DNA of 6,041 nt from an uncultured Chromatiaceae bacterium. Its GTDB lineage: Bacteria > Pseudomonadota > Gammaproteobacteria > Enterobacterales > Alteromonadaceae. The position numbers were made by a program, and so were the translations under genes. The stretch is from positions 1 through 6,041 of the forward strand of contig CAMLNG010000243.1 in the NCBI GenBank assembly GCA_946481195.1. Reading direction: 5' to 3'. Below are positions 1 to 6,041 of the stretch, piece by piece (within the stretch, counting starts at the first letter, position 1; each line of letters begins with the position of its first letter). The notes below the pieces were generated by a model. The model searched no databases. It was not told where the DNA came from and was given only the letters and a program-made list of their open reading frames with translations.

Positions 1-2915
1 TGCAACAGGCTACCGCCATCAAACGCGAATCTATGGGTGTCGTCGATGCCATCTCCGCCGAAGATATCGGTAAATTCCCCGACACCAACCTGGCCGAATC
101 GCTGCAGCGCATCACCGGCGTGTCCATCAGCCGTACCAACGGTGAAGGTGCTGAAGTCACAGTGCGCGGTTTTGGCGGTGACAACAACATGGTGACGCTG
201 AACGGCCGCACTATGCCATCCGCTACCACATACGGCGCCGGCTCCGGTGCAGACGGCACCACCCGCGGCGGCAGTGCCCGCGCTTTTGACTTCTCGAATC
301 TGGCGTCGGAAAGTATCAGCGGCGTTGAAGTCTACAAAACCAGTAAAGCCAATATTGCCACCGGCGGTATAGGTGCCACAGTGAACGTGAAAACCTCACG
401 CCCACTGGAGCGCAAAGAAGACATCGCCAGCATCGGTGTGAAAGCGGCGCATGACACCACCAACCGCGCCGGCGACGACATCACGCCGGAAATTTCCGGT
501 ATTTTCAGTCAGGCCACCGACGACGGTAAATTCGGCGTCAGCCTCACTGCCAGCCATCAGGAACGTGATTCCGGTTATACCGGTGCCACTGTGAACGACT
601 GGCAGGTCGATTACTGGGATGATGTGGCCGACTTAAACCGCTTATGGAACAACACTGCCACCACAGTGAAAAACGCCCCGGCACAAGGCCAGTTGTATGC
701 CCGGCCAAACGATATCCGTTATGCCTTTTCTGATTCGCAGCGCGAGCGTGACAACGCGCAGTTAACGCTGCAGTTTAAGCCGTCAGACAAACTGAGCATG
801 ACCGGCGATTACACCTTCGCCGAAAACAATCTGGTGGAACACCGCGGTGAAATCACCAACTGGGTGCAAACCGGCAGCAACACCAAGATTGTTGAATTTG
901 ATAACAATCTGGTGAAAACCCCGAGTTATATCAAAGAAGAATACTCAGGCGCGGTCGACGAAGGTTACGAGCAGCAGTGGCGTGAACAAACCAACACGCT
1001 GAAATCGTTGGGCGTGAATTTCGCTTATGAATACAGCGACGATTTAACTATTGTGCTGGATGCGCACGACTCGAACATGTACAGCCGCGGCACAGGCCCA
1101 CGCGGTTCCGGTGAACTGGCGGTTGGTTTAGGTGCGCCAATTGTCACCTCGCGCGAATGGTTCTGGGGCGCGGACCTGCCAACTTACCTGAACGTGTATA
1201 ACGACAAAGTGCCGGGCAAAGGCGCCAACGCCAACGGTACTGTTGACGCCGGTGATGTTGGTTCTTCGATTGCGCGTATTCGAAACGCCAGCCAGGAAAG
1301 TGATATTCAGCAGGTCAAACTCGACTTCCTGTATGAACTGGAAGATGGCCGTTTTGACTTCGGTGTTGAAACCCGCGCTATGGAATCACGTTCCATGCAA
1401 ACGGCCGGCAATAACATTGCACTTGGCAACTGGAACGTCGGTCATCCGGGGGAATTTGGTGCTTTAATCCAGCCATTTGATTTACCGGGTGAATTTAAAG
1501 ACTACAGCCCCAAAGCCGGTGGTTATGGTTTTATCGCCGACCCACGCGCTTTATATGATGCAGCGCTGAAGCTGTATCCGGGCATTCCAACTGGCGTTGA
1601 GAATAGTCTGTCATTTGACAATATCGTCAAAGAAGACACCACAGCGGCTTATTTCCAACTGTCACTGACCGGTGAAGTCGGCAAGATGCCGTTTGATGTG
1701 TTAACCGGCCTGCGCTACGAAAAAACTGAGTCGGAATCCAGCTCGCTGGTGAACTCAGTCTATTTCCGCTGGGAAGATAACAACGACATCGTGTCTTATG
1801 TTGATGGCAGCAAACCGGCAGCGCCTTTTGCCGCGAAAAACGACTACGACTACCTGTTACCCAGCCTGGATTTAACCCTGCATCTGAGTGACGACCTGAT
1901 CAGCCGGTTCTCGTTCAGTAAAACTATTGCCCGCGCTGGTTTAAGCAGCTTGGGCGTGTCAGCGTCGAACTTCGGTGGTGGCGGCGGTTCTACGCTGTTT
2001 GGTGCCCAGCCGACTGCAAACGCGTCTAACCCTGGCCTGTTGCCGCTGGAATCGTCCAACTATGACTTGTCGCTGGAATGGTATTACAACGAAGCCAGTT
2101 ATGTGTCGGCCGGTCTGTTCCAGAAAGACGTGGTGAACTTTATCGGTAGCAAACAGGTTGACCAGAAACTGCTGGGCATTCGCGATGTGACCGCAGGTCC
2201 ACGCGCCTTGTCAGCCATTCAGGCACTGCGTGCTGCTGGTCTGCCGCAGGATGATACTTATCTGTATGCGATGATGGTGTTCACCCAGTTCCGTAATCAC
2301 CCGGATATGATTGCCAAATACGGCCCGAACCCACAATTCCTCGCGACTCAGGCGCAGATTGATTTCCTCGCCAACAATCCGGGTTTTGATTTAGTCGCTA
2401 ACAGTGACGACCCGGAAATGACCTTCCGCACCAATACACCGGATAACAACAGATCCGCCAAGATTTATGGTAGTGAACTGGCGGTGCAGCACTTCTTCGG
2501 TGAAACCGGTTTTGGTATCCAGGCCAACTACACCATAGTGCGCGGCGACGTTGGCTTTGATGTGACCGCCAATCCGGCCGAATCACAGTTTGCCTTAATC
2601 GGCCTCAGCGATACCGCCAACCTGATTGGTATCTACGAAAAAGACGGCTGGCAGGCGCGTATTGCCTGGAACTGGCGTGACAAATACCTCGCCGAAGTCA
2701 ACAAAGGTGGTTCGAACAACCCGCGCTTTGAAGAGGACTACTGGCAGCTCGACGTCAACGTCAGTTACGATGTAAACGAGAAGCTGACGGTGTTTGTCGA
2801 AGGTCTGAACTTAACCGGTGAAAACAGCCGTTCGCATGCCCGCAACGAAGCCATGTTGTGGTATTTAACTGACCTCGATGCGCGTTATCAGGTCGGTATG
2901 CGTTACGAGTTCTGA
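1..2915 (+). CDS. TonB-dependent outer-membrane receptor (5'-truncated)
   Basis: Outer-membrane transporter that should import a ligand using TonB-ExbBD energy. The reading frame is open from base 3 (codons QQATAIKRES precede the ATG at 33), and this matches the family's usual lead-in to the plug, so the ATG at 33 is internal and the true start, signal peptide and TonB box lie upstream of the window. Counting from that ATG, the plug covers about residues 1-126, with DIGKFPD at 11-17, a VTVRGFG motif at 42-48, VTLNGR at 54-59 and the closing GGIGATVNVK at 111-120. The remaining roughly 830 residues form the beta-barrel, rich in alternating aromatic strands and ending in the typical terminal phenylalanine (YQVGMRYEF). 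The plug wording resembles the large receptors of Xanthomonas, Caulobacter and marine gammaproteobacteria, many of them linked to carbohydrate uptake. A run of five glycines near residue 648 probably lies in a loop. The family call is secure; the ligand is unknown. Confidence 0.95.
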   Translation, partial: QQATAIKRESMGVVDAISAEDIGKFPDTNLAESLQRITGVSISRTNGEGAEVTVRGFGGDNNMVTLNGRTMPSATTYGAGSGADGTTRGGSARAFDFSNLASESISGVEVYKTSKANIATGGIGATVNVKTSRPLERKEDIASIGVKAAHDTTNRAGDDITPEISGIFSQATDDGKFGVSLTASHQERDSGYTGATVNDWQVDYWDDVADLNRLWNNTATTVKNAPAQGQLYARPNDIRYAFSDSQRERDNAQLTLQFKPSDKLSMTGDYTFAENNLVEHRGEITNWVQTGSNTKIVEFDNNLVKTPSYIKEEYSGAVDEGYEQQWREQTNTLKSLGVNFAYEYSDDLTIVLDAHDSNMYSRGTGPRGSGELAVGLGAPIVTSREWFWGADLPTYLNVYNDKVPGKGANANGTVDAGDVGSSIARIRNASQESDIQQVKLDFLYELEDGRFDFGVETRAMESRSMQTAGNNIALGNWNVGHPGEFGALIQPFDLPGEFKDYSPKAGGYGFIADPRALYDAALKLYPGIPTGVENSLSFDNIVKEDTTAAYFQLSLTGEVGKMPFDVLTGLRYEKTESESSSLVNSVYFRWEDNNDIVSYVDGSKPAAPFAAKNDYDYLLPSLDLTLHLSDDLISRFSFSKTIARAGLSSLGVSASNFGGGGGSTLFGAQPTANASNPGLLPLESSNYDLSLEWYYNEASYVSAGLFQKDVVNFIGSKQVDQKLLGIRDVTAGPRALSAIQALRAAGLPQDDTYLYAMMVFTQFRNHPDMIAKYGPNPQFLATQAQIDFLANNPGFDLVANSDDPEMTFRTNTPDNNRSAKIYGSELAVQHFFGETGFGIQANYTIVRGDVGFDVTANPAESQFALIGLSDTANLIGIYEKDGWQARIAWNWRDKYLAEVNKGGSNNPRFEEDYWQLDVNVSYDVNEKLTVFVEGLNLTGENSRSHARNEAMLWYLTDLDARYQVGMRYEF

Positions 2916-2925
2916 GCCTGAAACC

Positions 2926-2945
2926 GCCGGTCCGTTTGGGCCGGC
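2926..2945 (+). other. Small GC-rich hairpin downstream of the receptor gene
   Basis: Bases 2926-2933 (GCCGGTCC) pair with 2938-2945 (GGGCCGGC) in an 8-bp stem, including one G-T (G-U in RNA) pair, around a 4-base GTTT loop. It begins 10 bases after the receptor stop codon and has no following T-run, so it is not a terminator alone. It may protect the 3' end of the receptor transcript or act together with the next hairpin; that role is inferred. Confidence 0.45.
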
Positions 2946-2953
2946 AGCCAGCA

Positions 2954-2991
2954 GCAACAGCCTGATTTTTACGCCAGGCTGTTGCCGTTTT
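2954..2991 (+). terminator. Probable Rho-independent terminator after the receptor gene
   Basis: An 11-bp perfect inverted repeat pairs 2954-2964 (GCAACAGCCTG) with 2975-2985 (CAGGCTGTTGC) around a 10-base loop. It is followed by CG and a short run of four T at 2988-2991. The stem is strong but the T-run is short and slightly displaced, so termination is probably partial. It lies between the receptor stop and the SapC-family start, where it would let the receptor be made in excess over the downstream genes. It could instead be only a transcript-stabilising 3' hairpin. Confidence 0.6.
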
Positions 2992-3003
2992 CACGGTCTG
3001 AGT

Positions 3004-3007
3004 GGGA
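3004..3007 (+). promoter_or_regulatory. Weak ribosome binding site of the SapC-family gene
   Basis: GGGA lies 7 bases before the ATG at 3015. It is a weak Shine-Dalgarno sequence compared with the AAGGAG sites of the two following genes, but its spacing is right. It supports the start at 3015 over the in-frame TTG at 2982, which falls inside the terminator-like stem. Confidence 0.45.
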
Positions 3008-3014
3008 TCTGCAG

Positions 3015-3788
3015 ATGACCAGACATATGTTACTGAATAATATCGACCATCAGGAATTGCGTGTCCTGCATCAGTTTGGCGCCGCTTTTGGTGATGCGGT
3101 TGCCGCGCTGCCGGCCTTTGCGCTGGAATGGTCTGAACTGCAAAAACAATATCCAATTCTGCTGCGCCGCGACGCCGGCCACTGGCAGGCGGTGGTGTTG
3201 CTGGGATTGGCGGCGGACGAAAATTTGTTTCTGACGCCCGCTGCGGCCAACGGCTGGGATGCGCGCTATGTGCCGCTTGCCGCCGAAAAAGGCCCGTTTT
3301 TAATCGGCTTTCAGCGCCCGGCGGGTATGGCATTCGGCGCTGAACACACATCAGGGCAAGCACCAGACCCACGCGACGCCGTGGTGCATATTGATATCAA
3401 TCATCCACGTATCAGCCAGAATGCGGCCGGGCTGCCGTTGTTTTTACCGCAAGGCGGTGCCAGCCCTTATCTGCAGTATATTTCCGGCCGGCTTGAACAA
3501 ATTCAGCGCAGTCTGGCCATAGAGCCCCTGCTGTTTCAGGCGTTGGAACAGCTGGATTTGATTGAACCGCTGAATATTGAATTTGCGCTCGATAACGGCG
3601 AAAAACACCGGCTGACCGGCAATTACAGCATCAGCAGCGCGCGTCTGGCACAGCTTAGCGGCGACGACCTGCAGCGGCTCAATCAGTCCGGCTTTTTGCC
3701 GCTGATTTATGCCCAGTTGAGTTCCCTGTCGAATATTCAGCAGTTAGTCGACCGGAAAAATCAGCAGCTGCACCAGCAGCAGATCTGA
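3015..3788 (+). CDS. SapC family protein
   Basis: Predicted 257-residue protein of the SapC family (Pfam SapC), named after a Campylobacter fetus S-layer locus gene; its biochemical role is not established. The start at 3015 gives the family-typical opening MTRH...LLNNIDHQELRV. An in-frame TTG 33 bases upstream would add 11 residues encoded within the terminator hairpin and is unlikely. Landmarks seen in order are YPILLRR (46-52), NLFLTPAAANGWDARYVPL (70-88), PFLIGF (94-99), VHIDINHP (124-131), GNYSI (202-206) and GFLPLIYAQLSSLSN (226-240). These match the full-length family pattern, followed by a short glutamine-rich tail. No signal peptide or membrane segment is visible, so it is probably cytoplasmic despite the S-layer name. 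It sits 99 bases after the receptor and 22 bases before the cupin gene. Homologues commonly neighbour TonB receptors and tryptophan-halogenase-like genes, which suggests a role tied to that uptake system rather than to an S-layer. Confidence 0.9.
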   Translation: MTRHMLLNNIDHQELRVLHQFGAAFGDAVAALPAFALEWSELQKQYPILLRRDAGHWQAVVLLGLAADENLFLTPAAANGWDARYVPLAAEKGPFLIGFQRPAGMAFGAEHTSGQAPDPRDAVVHIDINHPRISQNAAGLPLFLPQGGASPYLQYISGRLEQIQRSLAIEPLLFQALEQLDLIEPLNIEFALDNGEKHRLTGNYSISSARLAQLSGDDLQRLNQSGFLPLIYAQLSSLSNIQQLVDRKNQQLHQQQI

Positions 3789-3799
3789 GTCAGCCATCG

Positions 3800-3806
3800 A
3801 AGGAGA
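3800..3806 (+). promoter_or_regulatory. Strong ribosome binding site of the cupin-like gene
   Basis: AAGGAGA lies 4 bases before the ATG at 3811, inside the 22-base gap after the SapC-family stop codon. It fixes the start of the cupin-like gene and indicates efficient, independent initiation. Confidence 0.8.
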
Positions 3807-3810
3807 GCCA

Positions 3811-4914
3811 ATGAGCGCGTTGTACCTCAGTGATGCCATTCAGCAGCGCAGCGCAGAAGTGCAGTGCCAGCCCGGCGAATTGCCGGCAGATTTTACTGAG
3901 GTCATTGCAGCGGCCAAAGCGCCGTTGATCCTGCGTGGGCTGGTGCGGCACTGGCCGCTGACCGAGCTTAGCCTGCAAGACGAAGCTACATCTGCCGGGC
4001 AAAATATAACCAGCGCCAAAGCCTGCGCCGATTATCTGCTGAGTTTTTACAATGGCCGGCCAACCCAGGTTTATCAGGGCGCGGCCGGGCTACGCGGCCG
4101 CTATTTTTACAATGACAGCGGCACCGCGCTGAATTACGACACGCAGCTCGGGCAGGTCGATGCCGTGTTGAACCAGCTGTTGGCCGCTTTAGCATCACCG
4201 GATCCGGCCGCAGCGCCTTCGGTCTATATCGCCTCGAATTTGCTGCAAAGCCATTTCCCCGGTTTGCAGGACAGCCACAGTATTGCTATCCCGAAAGCGG
4301 ATGTTCCATTTGTGACCGAGCCAGAACGAGTCAGCATCTGGCTGGGTAACCAGAGTGTTGCCGCTTGTCATTATGATGCCTCTGACAACCTAGCCTGCTG
4401 CGTGCGCGGCGTGCGGCGTTTCACGTTATTTCCGCCGGAGCAGGTGGCGAACTTATATCCGGGGCCGCTGGAGCCGACGCCGGGCGGCCAGGCTATCAGC
4501 ATGGTCGATTTTGCTGCGCCGGATTTGGCGTTGTATCCGAATTTCCCCAAAGCGCTGGCGGCCGGTCAAATCGCCGATTTGGCGCCCGGCGATGCTTTGT
4601 ATTTACCCTCGATGTGGTGGCATCAGGTCGAAGCGCCGGGGCCGTTGAACATCCTGATTAACCATTGGTGGAGCAGCGCGCCGCGTTATACCGGTTCGGG
4701 CATGAATCTGCTGTACCACGCGCTGTTGTGCTTGCGAGATAAACCCGAGCATGAGCGGCGCGGCTGGCAGGCGCTGCTGAATTATTATGTGTTTGACGAC
4801 CCAGAGCAGGCCGGCGCGCATTTGCCGGAGGCTGCACGCGGCGTGCTTGGAAATCTCGATGAAGGTATGGCGCGGCAGCTGCGCGCCATGCTGCAACATC
4901 GGTTAAACCGCTAA
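3811..4914 (+). CDS. Cupin-like (JmjC/FIH-type) Fe(II)/2-oxoglutarate dioxygenase-like protein
   Basis: Predicted 367-residue protein of the cupin-like (Cupin_8) group, related to JmjC and FIH-type hydroxylases that use Fe(II), O2 and 2-oxoglutarate. The N-terminal part carries the usual entry segment APLILRGLVRHWPL (37-50). The core has SIWLGNQSVAACHYDASDN (175-193), with H187 and D189 forming the HxD iron motif, then GVRRFTLFPPEQ (200-211), GPLEPTPGG (218-226), and PGDALYLPSMWWHQVE (259-274), with H271 as the third iron ligand. Compared from memory with human FIH (H199, D201, N205, K214, H279), H187, D189, N193 and H271 are kept, while the 2-oxoglutarate-binding lysine position is R202. The iron site therefore looks intact and an enzymatic role is plausible, but the substrate (protein side chain or small molecule) is unknown. 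No signal peptide is seen. The gene is 22 bases from each neighbour, consistent with an operon with SapC and the halogenase. The family is confident; the reaction is inferred. Confidence 0.9.
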   Translation: MSALYLSDAIQQRSAEVQCQPGELPADFTEVIAAAKAPLILRGLVRHWPLTELSLQDEATSAGQNITSAKACADYLLSFYNGRPTQVYQGAAGLRGRYFYNDSGTALNYDTQLGQVDAVLNQLLAALASPDPAAAPSVYIASNLLQSHFPGLQDSHSIAIPKADVPFVTEPERVSIWLGNQSVAACHYDASDNLACCVRGVRRFTLFPPEQVANLYPGPLEPTPGGQAISMVDFAAPDLALYPNFPKALAAGQIADLAPGDALYLPSMWWHQVEAPGPLNILINHWWSSAPRYTGSGMNLLYHALLCLRDKPEHERRGWQALLNYYVFDDPEQAGAHLPEAARGVLGNLDEGMARQLRAMLQHRLNR

Positions 4915-4923
4915 AAAAATAAC

Positions 4924-4931
4924 AAAAGGAG
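4924..4931 (+). promoter_or_regulatory. Strong ribosome binding site of the halogenase gene
   Basis: AAAAGGAG lies 5 bases before the ATG at 4937, in the A-rich 22-base gap after the cupin-like stop codon. It decides the halogenase start and supports translation from the same message as the upstream genes. Confidence 0.8.
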
Positions 4932-4936
4932 CGACC

Positions 4937-6041
4937 ATGTCCATCTCAGGTGCAGTGAAAAAAGTGGTGATCGCCGGTGGCGGTACTGCCGGGTGGGTGG
5001 CGGCAGCGGCGTTGTCAAAACGGCTGCAGGGCCTGGTCGAAGTGGTGCTGGTGGAATCAGAAGAAATTGGCACTGTCGGCGTCGGTGAATCCACCATACC
5101 GCCGGTGACCTTGTTCCATAATTTGCTTGGTATCGACGAGCAGGAGTTTATGCGTGCCACCGATGCCACTTTTAAACTCGGTATTTCATTTGAAAACTGG
5201 GGCCAGGTTGGCGACAGGTATATTCACCCCTTTGGTACCACCGGCAAAGGCAGTTTTCTCGCCGATTTTCAGCATTATTATCTGCACGGTCTGACGCAGG
5301 GCATCGCTGCGCCTTTTGGTGACTATTGTCTGGAATTACAGGCCGCCCGCGCGCATAAATTCGCTAAAACAGAACAAGGCCTGCTCAGTTACGCTTACCA
5401 CCTCGATGCCGGCCGCTACGCGCGGTTTTTACGTCAGTTCAGTGAAAAGCTCGGCTGTGTGCGCATCGAAGGCAAAATCAATCAGGTGCTGCAGCAGCCC
5501 AATGGCGATATTCGCAGTCTGATCCTGGACGATGGCCGGGAAGTGGCTGGCGATTTATTTATCGATTGCACCGGTTTTCGCGCGCTGTTGATAGAACAAA
5601 CCCTGCATGCCGGCTTTGAACGCTGGGACCACTGGTTACCCTGCAACAAAGCCGTGGTGGTGCAAACACAAAGTGCCGCGACATTACCACCTTACACCCG
5701 CGCCATTGCGCATGGTGCCGGCTGGCAGTGGAAGATCCCGCTGCAGCACCGGGTCGGTAATGGCCTGGTGTATGCGGCGGATTATTTGTCCGACGAAGCG
5801 GCGCGGCAGCGTTTGCTCGATGGTCTTGAAACGCTGGCGCTGATGGAGCCGCGGGTGATAAGTTATCAGACCGGTCGGCGCAAGCAGGTCTGGCTGAATA
5901 ACTGTGTGGCGATGGGACTGTCCAGTGGTTTTATTGAGCCGCTGGAATCAACCAGTATTTATCTGTTTATGAATAGTGTGGTGCGTTTGCTGCGGCTGTT
6001 TCCGTTTGCTGGCGTCACACCGGCGCTGGCAGCGGAATATA
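4937..6041 (+). CDS. Flavin-dependent tryptophan-halogenase family protein (3'-truncated)
   Basis: The first 368 residues of an FAD-dependent halogenase of the PrnA/RebH type; the frame is still open at the window edge, and about 130-170 residues are probably missing. Such enzymes use FADH2 from a separate reductase, O2 and halide to make HOCl or HOBr, which halogenates an aromatic substrate. Visible motifs are the FAD-binding GGGTAGW (14-20), GVGEST (48-53) at the flavin site, catalytic Lys K80 in FKLGISF (equivalent to PrnA K79), DCTGF (210-214), the halogenase signature WQWKIP (263-268), and GFIEPLEST (331-339) with E337 matching the catalytic PrnA E346. All catalytic elements within reach are intact, so the enzyme is predicted to be active. 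The C-terminal substrate-binding part lies outside the window, so tryptophan specificity cannot be judged; halogenases from receptor-linked clusters often prefer indole or other aromatics over free tryptophan. No reductase gene is visible. It follows the cupin-like gene by 22 bases. Confidence 0.93.
   Translation, partial: MSISGAVKKVVIAGGGTAGWVAAAALSKRLQGLVEVVLVESEEIGTVGVGESTIPPVTLFHNLLGIDEQEFMRATDATFKLGISFENWGQVGDRYIHPFGTTGKGSFLADFQHYYLHGLTQGIAAPFGDYCLELQAARAHKFAKTEQGLLSYAYHLDAGRYARFLRQFSEKLGCVRIEGKINQVLQQPNGDIRSLILDDGREVAGDLFIDCTGFRALLIEQTLHAGFERWDHWLPCNKAVVVQTQSAATLPPYTRAIAHGAGWQWKIPLQHRVGNGLVYAADYLSDEAARQRLLDGLETLALMEPRVISYQTGRRKQVWLNNCVAMGLSSGFIEPLESTSIYLFMNSVVRLLRLFPFAGVTPALAAEY

Noticed and set aside
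2982..3014. TTG start at 2982 for the SapC-family gene (11 extra residues)
   Set aside because: The extra segment is encoded by the terminator stem and T-run, has no ribosome binding site, and the family-typical MTRH opening begins at 3015.
2761..3372. 203-codon open frame on the minus strand spanning the receptor end, the gap and the SapC-family start
   Set aside because: It overlaps two well-supported genes and the terminator hairpin on the other strand, has a low-complexity composition rich in Arg, Pro and Ala, and shows no recognisable domain; it is a shadow of the coding strand.
4081..4108. GCGGCC...GGCCGC inverted repeat followed by a T-rich stretch, resembling a terminator
   Set aside because: It lies inside the cupin-like gene, where it encodes a normal stretch (AAGLRGRYFY); the short GC stem is expected by chance in GC-rich coding sequence.
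4603..5169. Minus-strand open frames of 98 and 88 codons opposite the cupin-like and halogenase genes
   Set aside because: They lie antisense to clear catalytic motifs, have no family resemblance, and are explained by codon bias of the + strand genes.
5316..5843. Short + strand open frames of 68 and 78 codons within the halogenase region
   Set aside because: They are in other frames than the halogenase, whose FAD, WxWxIP and EPLEST motifs run continuously through the region; no frameshift is needed.

Overview
The window holds four genes, all on the + strand, in one compact and recognisable order: a TonB-dependent outer-membrane receptor (5' end cut off by the window), a SapC-family protein, a cupin-like/JmjC-type Fe(II)/2-oxoglutarate dioxygenase-like protein, and a flavin-dependent tryptophan-halogenase-family enzyme (3' end cut off by the window). 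The moderately GC-rich sequence, Gram-negative outer-membrane receptor, strong AAGGAG ribosome binding sites and protein signatures suggest a gammaproteobacterium of the Alteromonadales/Cellvibrionales kind. Xanthomonads and Caulobacterales carry the same arrangement, so the taxonomic call is only tentative.

Layout: 1-2915 is the receptor, lacking its signal peptide and TonB box. The 99 bases from 2916 to 3014 hold two tandem hairpins, the second resembling a Rho-independent terminator. The SapC-family gene follows from 3015 to 3788, the cupin-like gene from 3811 to 4914, and the halogenase gene from 4937 to the window edge. The last three genes are separated by gaps of 22 bases each, and the cupin and halogenase genes have strong Shine-Dalgarno sequences. 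They look like one transcription unit, either fed by read-through from the receptor gene or started from a promoter that could not be located.

How they work together: the receptor should import a scarce ligand across the outer membrane using TonB/ExbBD energy. The three downstream proteins lack evident signal peptides and are presumably cytoplasmic. The cupin keeps a full HxD...H iron site, and the halogenase keeps its FAD motif, catalytic Lys, WxWxIP motif and catalytic Glu. The linkage of these families to TonB receptors is a known but functionally unexplained pattern. The most interesting reading is that an imported compound, or a signal derived from it, is modified by an oxygenase and a halogenase. 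No substrate can be read from the sequence. No mobile elements, tRNAs, rRNAs, CRISPR arrays or insertion sequences were seen.
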